In this document: positions 26,559-37,373 of the stretch, in pieces | How positions within the stretch are numbered: position 1 is the stretch's first letter | Layout of the letters: each line of letters starts with the position of its first letter | NCBI GenBank assembly: GCA_029449245.1 | Contig: JANATF010000006.1 | Span: 2,108,001 to 2,172,000, forward strand | DNA length: 64,000 nt | Direction of reading: 5' to 3' | Source of the DNA: Mortierella alpina | Taxonomy: Eukaryota; Mortierellomycota; Mortierellomycetes; Mortierellales; Mortierellaceae | Notes under the pieces: generated by a model | What the model was told of the DNA's origin: nothing | Seen by the model: the letters and a program-made list of their open reading frames with translations, nothing else | Databases searched by the model: none | Program-made: the position numbers and the translations under genes

Positions 26559-29398
26559 ATGTCCTGGCTACACTCAAAAAGTAAGAAGCCCAAAAGGAAG
26601 TTTCCGAGAGCGATGAATTACGAAAGCAAGCGAGTCTTCATCATCCATAAGCTCTGTCGGTGATGCATGCTGACCAGCCGTTTGTTGAGAGAATGACGAG
26701 CACACGCCGCCCTTTGCTCATCGCCCGCACAGTGTTCTGGCCCGAGGCACCTATGCTCACGCTCCTTTCGTTCCATATCCATAGAGCATAAAGAGAAGGA
26801 GCGAGAAAAGGAAAGGGAGAAGGAAAAGGAAAAGGAGACCGCAGCTCTGTCGGCCAGCTTCAACGCACAGCTTCAGGTCAAATCGTCGCCCTCAGCCTCG
26901 TCCTCGGCCACGGCAGTAGCCTCGTCCAAGGGCAACGGCCACTCGCAGACCCCGTCCTCATCGTCCTCGTACTCGTCCACGCCTCCTGGCTCGGCTCAGT
27001 CCCCATCACTCTCAGGACAGTCATCCCAGAGGAACGGAGGCCCGAGCTCGGCAAGGCCTGAAGGAGGCGCACTGAAGAGTGGTCTGTTGATCATCCGAGT
27101 CGTCGAAGGAAGGGACCTCACCCTACCACCCGGCCACACTAACCCGCCTTTCGTCCCCAAGCAGCAGCCTGTCCCGACAAGCAATCGGGAGTCGCTACAG
27201 CGCAAGTGGTGGTTGCCCTATGCAGTCCTGGAGTTTGACAAGAACGAAGTCTTGATCGATGCCCTAGGCGGTGAGCTGGCGAAACCTGTATGGCAGTACA
27301 GAGCCAACTTGTAAGTTGTGATTGCAATCTCGTTTCCCCCGCCTGCAGTTGCTGGATCACGGTCGCCGCTGCTATTATCAGAGCTGCTCCCTTTTTTTTC
27401 CTTTATTGTTGGATCCCTTGGAACACAACAGCCGACAGCTGGATGAGGACCATGGACGAGACAGGAGCAGACGGGTACCATCCCCCTCTTTTCCCCCCAC
27501 CCCTCGGCAGACCCAGTAACGAGGGCCGTGAACCAACACGAGAAGAAAAAAATCATGCATGCACGTTCTTCCGCCCTTCCCTTGCCGACAACACTGGGAA
27601 ACACTAATTTTCTTTTCCTTCCTTGCGATCCCCTTCGCCCTTAAAGCGCGCTCGCATGCTGAGCTGTGGGCTATCTGAGGGGGTTCTCAAAGCAGGATCC
27701 GAGCCAACACTCCCTATTGTCTTTCCAAAGACGTGTGACGCCACGCACGCTCCCTGCCACGCATGCTAATTCAATTTTCCAACTGTGCTTATCCTCTTTG
27801 TAGCGATGTGTCGAGGGTCTCTGATGTGCAGCTATCGCTTTATATCCGCATTCCCAATCCAAAGGTCGTGGCAGCGCTTGACAAATCCAATGGCAATATC
27901 ATGGAGGGAGAGTCGTCGAGCGAGGATGTGTTTTTGGGCAACGTCAAGCTAGAGCCTCACTGGGATGAGCAAATGCGGGATGATTGGTTCACGCTTCAAG
28001 GAGGCACCGGCGAAGTGCGAGTCCAAGTCGCCTTCAAGCGAGACAGTGTAGGTTCCTGTTCTTATGCGAACCCCTTTTTTCTCCCGTCATCACATCATGC
28101 TACTAAGGATGTGCTGTCGGCCATTTGCTCTAGAACTCACCCTTCTCGCTCTTCTCACCGACGCATGTGCGTGTTTGACAGGCCAATACCCCGTTGACAA
28201 TAGATGCGTTCGATTTGCTCAAGGTCATTGGAAAGGGAAGTTTTGGCAAGGTAGGAAGGGTGTCCTGGTTATCGTCATTCATCTTTACGATCCGATTATG
28301 GGGATCCGTTGCTGGGAAGCGGAGCATCTAAAAAGTATCAAACTCAATTTGCCATCACCGTAGGTCATGCAAGTCCGCAAGCGAGACACTTCGCGTATTT
28401 ATGCCATGAAGATCATCCGCAAGGCACACATCATTTCTCGCAGTGAAGTCAACCATACCCTCGCGGAGCGCACAGTCCTTGCTCAGATCAACAACCCGTT
28501 CATTGTGCCCTTGAAGTTCTCGTTCCAGTCCCCCGAGAAGCTGTATCTCGTTCTCGCATTTGTCAACGGCGGAGAGCTCTTTCACCATCTGCAGCGCGAA
28601 GGTCGGTTCAGCGAAGAGCGGTCCAGATTCTATGCCGCGGAGCTTATGTGTGCACTCGAGTGTCTACATGGATTCAATGTCGTTTACAGAGATTTGAAGC
28701 CGGAGAACATTTTGCTCGACTATACTGGACACATTGCCCTGTGTGATTTTGGATTGTGCAAGCTGGGCATGACTGAGACCGAGACGACCAACACGTTCTG
28801 CGGCACGCCCGAATACCTCGCTCCAGAGCTGTTGCTCGGCCAGGGATATACCAAGACGGTGGACTGGTGGACGCTCGGAGTGCTGTTGTACGAGATGTTG
28901 ACGGGCCTGCCTCCGTTCTATGACGAGAACATTCACGAGATGTATAGGAAAATTTTGCAGGACGAGCTCCGATTCCCGGATGAGGTTGCGCCGGAGGCAC
29001 GGGCGCTGTTGAGCGCGCTCTTGACACGGGAACCTAACCAGCGACTAGGAAACAATGGATCGAGTGCCATCAAGCAGCATCCGTTCTTCAAGCCCATCTC
29101 ATTCACACAGCTGATGGCCAAGAAGCTGCAGCCGCCGTTCAAGCCCTCTGTCTCGTCAGCGATCGACACGTCGAACTTTGACGAGGAGTTCACGAGCGAG
29201 ACACCGCTGGATTCGGTTGTGGAGTCATCGTTCCTGAGCGAGACTGTGCAGCTCCAGTTCAAGGGGTTCACATATAACCCTGCCAACGACGGAGTGCTAG
29301 GCGCGAGCATGGCCAACCACCACGGCGGCGCGTTGGGATCGTCTGGCGATCGCTCGATGTCTGGGCGCACGGGGGGTATGGGCCAAGGACGGTACTGA
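26559..29398 (+). CDS. AGC protein kinase, YPK1/Gad8 type (TORC2 effector)
   Basis: Five exons: 26559-26580 (22 nt), 26785-27310, 27804-28047, 28182-28250 and 28364-29398, giving 631 residues. A basic start (MSWLHSKKHKEKERE) resembles the Ypk N-terminus. It is followed by a Ser/Pro-rich linker, then a C2-like region beginning LKSGLLIIRVVEGRDLTLP (about 110-260), then the kinase. Kinase marks are GKGSFGKV, AMKIIRK (Lys about 303), VVYRDLKPEN (Asp about 397), CDFGLCKLG (Asp about 415) and activation loop TFCGTPEYLAPE. The tail has a turn motif (SETPLD) and a hydrophobic motif FKGFTY, the sites phosphorylated by TORC2 in yeast Ypk1. PDK1-type kinases act on the T-loop. Expected roles are sphingolipid, membrane-stress and growth control. 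All catalytic residues are present. Confidence 0.93.
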
Positions 29399-29682
29399 GG
29401 TGGCTCTTTCTTCGTCTCTTTGCTGTATAGGCCCTGAAGACAAACACGTCCGTTGTAGCCTGTACATGTAGAAAGAAAGGGCAGCGCACAAATAACAGTT
29501 CACACCACTCTGGGGGGGAAGATATCATGTATTCGATACGGTCGAGTGTCGAGGTGAGCTGTGGCTTTTCTTTTTTTTTTTGTTGCTCTTCTCCCATATG
29601 GCACTCCATCGACCCTTCTTGATCCCCCTCACCATCGCCTCCAGCACCACACCCTCACCCTCACCCACATCCGCGCGCTTCC

Positions 29683-32600
29683 ATGGCCCTCGTCACTGAA
29701 TTCAGGCCTGTCTCGCACGACTTCCACCCCGACGGCGTGCATGGGGCGGCCTTCATCGGCGTCAAGGCTGCAGACGCCCAATGGTTCTACAGATTCGACC
29801 CTGCATTCATCGAGGTCCGCGATGTCCTGACCTGCCAGGACAAGGTCTTTGCCTCGCTCTCGACCGCCGACGTCAAGCAGCGCTTCAAAGACCTGATCAA
29901 GGACGACGAGGTACCGAACTGCGATTAATCCTCAGCGCTTCTTGCGGAAGAGATTGGCAGGAAGTCTAATGCCGACGCGTGTCCATGTTACTACGATTGT
30001 CTCAATATTCCTAGGTCCACTTTGTCAATGTGCACGATGCCTATGTGAGCGAGTTCCATGTTCTGGTCTTGGTCGTGCGGGACCTGACAGAGAACAAGGA
30101 TCACGTCTTTCTCTGGAACCTGCTAACGCTTCACCTCCAACTCCTCGTGTCTCCGCAACGACTTCTGACGGCCGCGACAGTGACGCCCCAGCAAGCAGTT
30201 ATGGTGAGCCATCGTTTAGTAAGGTCTTGGGGCAGCCGTCCTTCCCCTGGTCCACATCCATCGCAACCAGCGTCGCCCCGGTCACTAATCTCTGACGGAT
30301 CTCGGTCCCCGCGTTCGTCATCCTCATCCTCCTCCTTCCTCCTGCAGAACAACAGCAACGGACGCGACTCTTCTTCAGCATCGATGGACTTGGACGACGA
30401 GGAGGAAGAGGACGATGCTGAGGAGGAGGAAGGCAACAGAGTGCGCATCCGTGGAAACAGGAGGCAGCTCTTGGTCCTGGGACATCGAGCTGGCTGGATC
30501 AGCATCTACAAGTTTACAGTGTCCTATGCGGGTCAAGTGAACTGTGCCAAGGTAAAGTCCGTTGCATATCGATTGACAAGGGAATGGTGTGGATCGCGAC
30601 GACTACTATCATCCTGACAGTGAACCGTTTTCGCGTGTCTTTTAGGAGCCTATCCACGAGGAGTGCCTGCTCAGTGGCGATGTAAGAGACACTCATTTAT
30701 TTACGCGAAATATATGGAGAGAGTCGCCGCACTGACCGGGAATCTTGACACCCACGCTAATGAACAGTGTTACTGCCGATCATAGATCACCTCATTCGCC
30801 ACCCTGCCCAACAAACACCCAGAGGCGATCCCAGTCATAGTGGCAGGAACAGAAGACGCAAAGGTCTTTGTCATCAAATACAACGCCACACACGAGAGCA
30901 AGAAACTTCAGATGCTGATGGCCCTGGAAGACCTCAAGTCAAGATCGCTCCCTATCACCAGCATCACACTTGAGCGGACAGAGGACAACCTCGACATCTT
31001 AGTGGTCGGCCAAGGAGTTCTTTCAGGGGCGAACACGTCAGGAGAGTGCCCAACCGTCTCGATCTACACCCTTCGCCACCAGCGATCTGACTATCGCCTT
31101 CTGGGATATGTTCAACCACCCATGATGGAGGGCGAGGTCACCGCTGGCGGAAAGACATTGTCGGCTACGGTATCCGAGGACCGAACAGGGCTTCGCATTC
31201 ACTGTGCCTTCTCGATCCAACTGGACAACTCTACCCTGCGGTCCAACTTGACGACAGTGCAGATTATCAATAACGACGTTCAAAACCTGGATGTGGTCGA
31301 GATGGCGGCCAATGAGGGAGGCACGCTTCTGGATATCAGCCCGCAGTCCAACTCGTACGAACTAGTAGTGCTGTATCTCAACAAGCTGGTGAACTACGTC
31401 CAAGCCGCTGACGTTGAGAGCAACCGCAGGGAGTTTGGCGCGGCGGAGGGGGAGGATGAACACGAGTCGATTCTTCGGGACCTCACACCTAGCTATGGTA
31501 CTTTCTTCCAGGATAAAGGCCGCTTCAATTACACAGACTCTGAGCTGTCGGAGATTGAGAGGAGGCGCGAACTATTGGGCGGCAAGCTGTTTTACGACCG
31601 CCTACTAGAGTTTCTGGAGCTACCAGAAGGTAAGCCATGACTGCGAGGAGAAAACCTGCAATTGCCAGTATCATACCCGCCGTCTTTTTATTTTGTACTA
31701 TCAGCAAGTCTTAATGCTCAAGTGATTCTCTTTGCTTTTAGTATTTTACCCCCCAAAGAACCACGATAAGCAACGGAATCTGTGGACCAACATTTACCAC
31801 CACGGCAACCTCGAGACTGACAACAGGAACTGTCTGGCGTACTATTTGCTCAAGGACCAGTATGGCGATATCAGCGAGCAGTTTCTGAATGAATACATGA
31901 TCCCGCCAAAGTTTGTCGATCTTATGAACGGCTTCTGGGCTCTTGATCACTTTGAATTCAAGGTAAACAGGAAAAGATATTTGTCCAATTTGAAGGGAGG
32001 ACGAGTTTCTATGGAGCATGACGCACTAATTCAAGTTCCTGTGCCTCCTGCTGTCTTAGAACGCCATCTTGTACCTTTCACGGCCAGGACTGACTGTGGA
32101 CTGGGTCGAGGAGGTCATTGACGCGGTATATGAACATGGATCTGCGCATCTGGCGCGTCAATTCATTGTTGCGGCCAACCTGAAGCTTTCCTCGGACCGA
32201 TTTGTAGACTCCAAGATGAGAATCCTTCTCGATACTGATTTCACTGAGGCATTCTATTTCCAGAGATCATTTGCACCACTGATCTGCGATCGCCATCAGG
32301 GCGTACAGACGGAGCATGGCAACGACGGCAAGGACTGGAACTCAAAAGAAAGAAGCGAGCGACTGTTCTGTTACCTGTTGGATTATTGCTTCCTAGGTAA
32401 AGAGACGGACAAAAAACCATTCATTCTCATGGCTCACGCATCTTACATCTGATGATAAAAGAAGAGAGTGCTCCTCTTGACCGCTAACCCTTGCATACTG
32501 CATTCATCTGTCTAGACAAACCTAACCGGACGGCCATCAAAACATTCTTGCTGTTGTCGATGAGCGAGTATGAGGAGCAGATGTTTGTGCGGTACTGCGA

Positions 32601-33294
32601 CAACCATTCAGGTCTAACACGGGAAGTTGGACAAGAGTACCTGATCATGTACTATGTCAACCACTGCCGGTATCTGGAGGCGGTGCGCATGCACCGCAAG
32701 TTGTATGCGGCCGAGAAGGAAAAGGACGACAACGAAAAGTTCCATCGTGATGCAACTGAACGACGGAACAGCCGCCAGTTTGGCGAAAAGAAGAGCAGTA
32801 CGGCCAAAGGACAGGAGCTGAGCAAGAGCGAGAAGCGGAAGGTTCTGATTGATAACCTGATTATGGTCTTGCCGTCGACCCAGCGGATAGTTCTTGAGCT
32901 GGAACTGGAGCAGGAGCAGGAGACGCATTCAGAGTCCTTGAATAGCCCAGAACGTCAGCCCATTACCAGCCTGCCAACATTCAGAGTCGGGCATGAGAGC
33001 GACAAGGCTGTGAGCAAGACGAAGAAGAGCACTGGTGCAGACATTCGAAGCACTGCCAGCAGAGGCATCGTTCAATCCCTGATGCACGAGGTGGACGGAC
33101 CGTTGACGAGTCTGAGGGGCATGGACCTGGATTGGGCCAGCAGATCTTTAAGCGAGCATCTTTTGGGTGCGGAAGAGGAGCAGGAGGTTGAGGAAACTGC
33201 GAATGAGGAGACTAGCAGCGATGCCCCCGAAGCGGTTCAGGACCAGATTGCCAGCGATGTGGGTAGTAGCGAAAGCGTCATGGAGCTCGAGTAA
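29683..33294 (+). CDS. ELYS-domain nuclear pore complex assembly protein
   Basis: Eight exons: 29683-29910, 30015-30203, 30348-30551, 30646-30681 (36 nt), 30786-31629, 31742-31962, 32060-32396 and 32516-33294, giving 945 residues. The N-terminal ~450 residues are strand-rich with an acidic insert (DLDDEEEEDDAEEEE), consistent with a beta-propeller. The alpha-helical part has ELYS-like features: GFWALDHFEFKNAILYLSRP, VIDAVYEHGSAHLARQFI, YCFLDKPNRTA and 'MYYVNHCRYLEAV'. ELYS (AHCTF1; fission yeast ely5) helps place the Nup107-160 ring at the nuclear envelope. The C-terminal ~200 residues are disordered and acidic. The intron at 30204-30347 is 144 nt without a stop in frame, so its retention would give a 993-residue form. 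Confidence 0.82.
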
Positions 33295-33633
33295 ATATTT
33301 GTGTGCTTCTGGAGAAATATGCGATGAAACCCAAGGTACATGGAGTTGTCCTTCTTTTCTTGTTTATGTTGGCTCAGAGATGAGCCCTCAGACACAACGC
33401 CTAGCAAGTGTCTTTGTTCCAGTCGCATATATGTCGCAATGTACGTTCTATCGTTGCCATTTTTCAAGTTGCCGGATGTAGCGCAATAGAGGGATAAAGC
33501 GCCTTTTCTCATTCTTTTATTTACAGTAGTAACGTTTCGGAAACATGAAGAGTCTTGAATGCAGATTCGACAAACAAGCGGTGTTCTTCCTTCTCCTTGG
33601 ACGGGATATGGCGAGAGAGGTGTTCTTGTGTTT
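33295..33633. other. Convergent 3' flanks of ELYS and TM2 genes
   Basis: Short A/T-balanced spacer between two converging genes. Nothing else was seen. Confidence 0.5.
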
Positions 33634-34546
33634 TCAGGGGGCAACGAGTCTGCAGCCGTTGTGGTCGGGCAGGCCACCGATGCAGATGAGGACAATGTCG
33701 ACGACGTACCAAATACCGAATCCTCCAGCTAAAAAAGATTGGGAAGAGAGAGAGAGGCAAACGAGGTATCAGCACCAAATAGAGATGCGAAGGGGAATGT
33801 TCTCCATCTCTCTTGGCTTTCTGTCTCTCCCTCCACCCCTGAGAGATCCATGCAGCAAGCAGAAAAATAACGCTATGGTCTCCTCTCCTCCTGTGCATTG
33901 GTGCCTGAGAACATTTTTTTCCTGTGTTCCTTTTTTTTTTTTTTTTTTTGGCGCTGACAATTTCTTCCCACAGGGACAATTTTTTTTTTCTTCCCAGCGG
34001 AAGTCGGAAATAGGGGCTGGAAGGAAACATGAAAAAAGATAGTCCATTTGCTTACCGGTGGCGAGCTTGAGCAGACCAGTGATGATGTAGCCGAGGTAGA
34101 AGCGATCGATTCTAGAAACGACAAGAGACCACAAAAGGTGTTAGTTACCAAGACAATCAAAAGGTGACAAGGGAACAGCGTGTCCTTTCGTGAAAAAAAC
34201 GTTACCCCAAATATCCGAAGAAGATGGACACCAGGATGGCAATAGGGTACGAGCGGTCCGACTTGCAGGTATCGGGCCTGGTAACGTTGGTCAGCAGGTT
34301 GGAGAAGAACTCTCCCTCTCCAGGGGTGGCATGGCCTCCCTTGTTGTTGTGGTGGTAGTAGTGCAGACCCAGGACGGTAGAGATGGCAGCCACGGCGGCA
34401 AGGAGCCAGAGAGCAAAGTAGCGCTTGCGGTGGTGGGTAACGTGGCTGAAGGTGCGGCCGTAGAAGGTGCTGTTGGCCTCGACGTGGGAGACGGCCTGGC
34501 CGTTAAGCAGGTGCTGGGACTCTTCGTCGCGACGGTTGGAAGACAT
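33634..34546 (-). CDS. TM2-domain membrane protein
   Basis: Three exons, 34206-34546, 34056-34111 and 33634-33728, give 163 residues. The soluble N-terminus is followed by a membrane segment (about 43-65, YFALWLLAAVAAISTVLG) and a short lumenal loop with an Asn-x-Thr sequon (NVTRPDTC). The TM2 domain is split across all three exons: AILVSIFFGYLGIDRFYLGY, then ITGLLKLATGAGGFGIWYVVD, then IVLICIGGLPDHNGCRL. The G-DRFYLG and 'WWxxD'-like WYVVD signatures are the family marks. TM2 proteins are small, widespread, and of mostly unknown function in fungi. The stop is TGA just inside the third exon. Confidence 0.88.
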
Positions 34547-35049
34547 GGTGTTTGACGGTTCTTTCTCGGGAGGGAGGAAAAAGGATGGAGAGTGCGATGC
34601 GGAGGAATGAGTTGAACGAAAAAAAGAAAAAACGAAAGAGGGAAGAGGAATGAGAGCAGGGTGAAGTCTAGTGTGAGAAATGGAAAGGCGTATGCTCTTT
34701 TTTTTTTGTTTTTTTTTTGGCGCTTTGTCTCATCATGCAACGCGCATGGCATGGCCACTCTGGGCCAATTGTCCTCGCCTACTATCCTCTCGGCAAATCA
34801 GCCCTACAGTTGGCGCTGTGGCGTATTACTCCATCTGGCAGCCTGATTATGTGAACATGAAGGCCATGAATATCACGAATGCTCGAAGAGTGTAAGCGTC
34901 TGCGCCACAGCATCTTTTAGCCGACGTGGAAGAGACGCGAAAGCGCCGTACACACGCGTCCGAAGGACGCGCTTGATTTAGAAACGCCCCTTGATGTCCC
35001 CTTTCCGCACAGCAGGATGATAAATGACTCTCTGAGGGAATGGCGTTCC
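34547..35049. other. Promoter of the TM2 gene and left boundary of the paralogue array
   Basis: Upstream region of the TM2 gene and the 3' flank of the first array gene. It has a T-rich stretch near 34698-34719 and no exon. Confidence 0.5.
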
Positions 35050-36741
35050 TCATTTATTTGACATCAATGGTTTACCTACAGATGCTAACCTCGCGTTCTC
35101 CAGTGCGAGCGGCTTGGCCCTGAACCGCATCAATGTCGGTGCTCTCCTTCCCAGCCTCGGTTCTAGCTCCTTGGACACCATCCAGTGCAGCGATCGCTTA
35201 AACTTGTCCTCTAACGAAAACTCTACCACCACCACTAAAGCGATGCTACCGGCCATCAATCCAATCACTGCCGCAAATAGCCACAGCGGAATCTCGTATC
35301 CCTTCTGCGTATCTGTCGTGTCAAAGATCATCAGAATATTGCCTCCAGTCCAGTCAATGTAAAAGTTCTGCCCAAGCGACGCAAAGTACGTTGCGGCCTC
35401 ATTGGAAGCGTTAAGGATGCTTGTCGTCGCAAACTGAGGCCCGCCCATGCCGGTATTGTTAGATGTGGGGAGGTGCCTGGCAGCAATGGCTATGGTAAAA
35501 GATGCGTAGGGTGCGTAGGGCTTGCCCGCTCGACGCGCAGAGATCTCAGGGAGCATGGCCTGCGGATTGTTGACGATCGCGGAGGCGGTGGTGTAAGCGC
35601 ACATCAGGTAGGTAGTCCCGTTCTGGCTGGCCCGTCTTGCCGCACAAGCTAGTGCTCGGACCTCGGTACCACTCATCTTCACTTCCATGACATGGATCCC
35701 ATCCGAGACATTGGCAGCGAGGTGAGAAAAAAGACCCTCGCTGATCGATTGCTCCATACCCGCCAAAAGATCATCCTGTTGTTCAAAGATCAGAGACGTC
35801 ACTTTGTGGAAGGATTGTATGTCGGGAACACTGAATTGGAATGAGGTCGCTGAAAGTGCGATGGTGTCTCCCGTGGGGTAGAGGCATTTAGTGACCACAG
35901 TCTTCGGTGAGGAAGTGAGTCCAGATTGGGTGGGGACAACAGGGTCCAAGTTTGAAATCGCTGTAAGGCATTTGTGGTCGTCAGAAAGCGCGATTCGCAC
36001 ATACGATGCAATCTCGGTGCTCGTTGCACCGGTATTGAAGCTGGGGACATCATCTACTTGGTATTGACCTGGTAAGACAATGGTTCCTCGGCCCTCTGAC
36101 CGACGTGTGACATAGGAGCGTGATACATTTGGCTGAAAAAGATTGTCAAAGAGGATCGAGGCGTTGGCGCACCCGTTGTTGGGGATCTGGAGGTGGGTGT
36201 GTTTTGGGTGGACGGCAAAAAAATCCACGCGATCACAACCAGAATCGTGAGGGTATTGCTTCGGTATGTACTGTCGTCCAAGTTGTACTTTCTCAATATT
36301 CCTCGTGTTGTTAATGGTCATTGCCAGTGCATCCACAATGCTGCTGCCGGGGCGCACCGTGGTCGCCCATCCCTCGATGTCTGCGACGAGGTCGGTCCTT
36401 ATGAATGGCGTCGTTTGAAAGATTTCTTGGGCAGGAGTACTTTGTCGGATGGCCTGCTTCACCAAGACTTTGGCGCCAGTGTCGGCAAGGCTGATCAGGA
36501 TATTCAGGAACACTGTCGCAGCGAGGGCCTTGGCGATTGTGCCTGGTAATTTCCTTCTTGAGGTTCTGATTGCCCTGAACATATCGGCATAGCCACCCTG
36601 TCGGAGCCAGCGGATGCTATGAGCGTACCCTTGATGGGATTTGGAGTACAAAGCCAAGGCAGCGCCAAGTGCACTCGAGAGCAGGACCTGGAAGAAGAAG
36701 AAAAAGAGATACATCTGAAAGAAGGACCATGGCACAAACAT
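35050..36741 (-). CDS. Array gene M1: three-segment membrane protein of unrecognised family
   Basis: Single exon, 563 residues. The start at 36741 is chosen because MFVPWSFFQMY is conserved at the start of all M copies. A hydrophobic segment at residues 5-30 precedes a conserved loop (YAHSIRWLRQGGYADM), a second hydrophobic segment (about 65-90), and a ~390-residue domain with several sequons (NNT, NAS, NVS, NGT) and Cys residues. A third segment follows (about 482-507, IPLWLFAAVIGLMAGSIALV), then a basic tail (KFKRSLHWMVSKELEP). It shares with P genes the marks GxTSxPKT, TYFASLGQNF and IFDT. Unlike other M copies it continues about 26 residues past LMRF, in a stretch resembling the P-gene tail. 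Predicted cell-surface or endomembrane protein. I do not know the family. Confidence 0.85.
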   Translation of the reverse strand: MFVPWSFFQMYLFFFFFQVLLSSALGAALALYSKSHQGYAHSIRWLRQGGYADMFRAIRTSRRKLPGTIAKALAATVFLNILISLADTGAKVLVKQAIRQSTPAQEIFQTTPFIRTDLVADIEGWATTVRPGSSIVDALAMTINNTRNIEKVQLGRQYIPKQYPHDSGCDRVDFFAVHPKHTHLQIPNNGCANASILFDNLFQPNVSRSYVTRRSEGRGTIVLPGQYQVDDVPSFNTGATSTEIASYVRIALSDDHKCLTAISNLDPVVPTQSGLTSSPKTVVTKCLYPTGDTIALSATSFQFSVPDIQSFHKVTSLIFEQQDDLLAGMEQSISEGLFSHLAANVSDGIHVMEVKMSGTEVRALACAARRASQNGTTYLMCAYTTASAIVNNPQAMLPEISARRAGKPYAPYASFTIAIAARHLPTSNNTGMGGPQFATTSILNASNEAATYFASLGQNFYIDWTGGNILMIFDTTDTQKGYEIPLWLFAAVIGLMAGSIALVVVVEFSLEDKFKRSLHWMVSKELEPRLGRRAPTLMRFRAKPLALENARLASVGKPLMSNK

Positions 36742-37373
36742 TTCGATGCTCTGGCGGATGTTGGGATTGACAGAGTAAAAAGCAGGAAAGAAAGGAAAAG
36801 ACAAAAAATTAAGGCACGATCCGCAGAAGGAACCCTCACGCCCAAGCGCACACTTTTTAAAGAATGCAAGAGAGGCATCGAGAAACAAAAGAGCAAATGG
36901 TTATTGCGCATTGCCGATGTTTACATTACACCCAAAATATACCAGATTCGTGGTACTTGCATGCAAGGTCAACAGCCACCGATTAAACCTGCTCCTGATG
37001 CTCCAAAAGCAAGCGGCGCAATGTCCTCGTGCCACGAACAGCAAACTCAATATTTGAGTCGGTCTCGCTCCTGTACCAGGCACAGATGAGTTCCCAATGC
37101 GCTTTTGGGCCTAGATCGTTCGTATCCACGCGTATTTGCTTACCAAGACCCGCAAGACGACGGAGTCGAAGATAAAGTTGGCAGGGCGATCAGCATTGTT
37201 TGTTTGTCTCGTCAGTTCCTTGCCTACCATTGTTGACTTATGCAGCAAAATATCCCATGTTGCATGGTCTCGTAAAGACGCAAAAGAAACAACAACAAAG
37301 ACAGGCACCACCTCCATTTTCATTCTCCCACTTTTTCTCCTCCTCCTCCTCTTCCTTTTAGTCTTACTTCCTC
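36742..37373. promoter_or_regulatory. Divergent promoter of array pair 1 (M1/P1)
   Basis: A 632-bp head-to-head spacer. It carries CGTGGTACTTGCATGC (from 36949, with palindrome TTGCATGCAA) and ATGGTCTCGTAAAGA followed by CGCAAAAGAAAC (37264-37290). Both motifs recur, slightly changed, in the spacer of pair 3, and the second one also in pair 4. A pyrimidine-rich leader directly precedes the P1 start. Confidence 0.5.
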
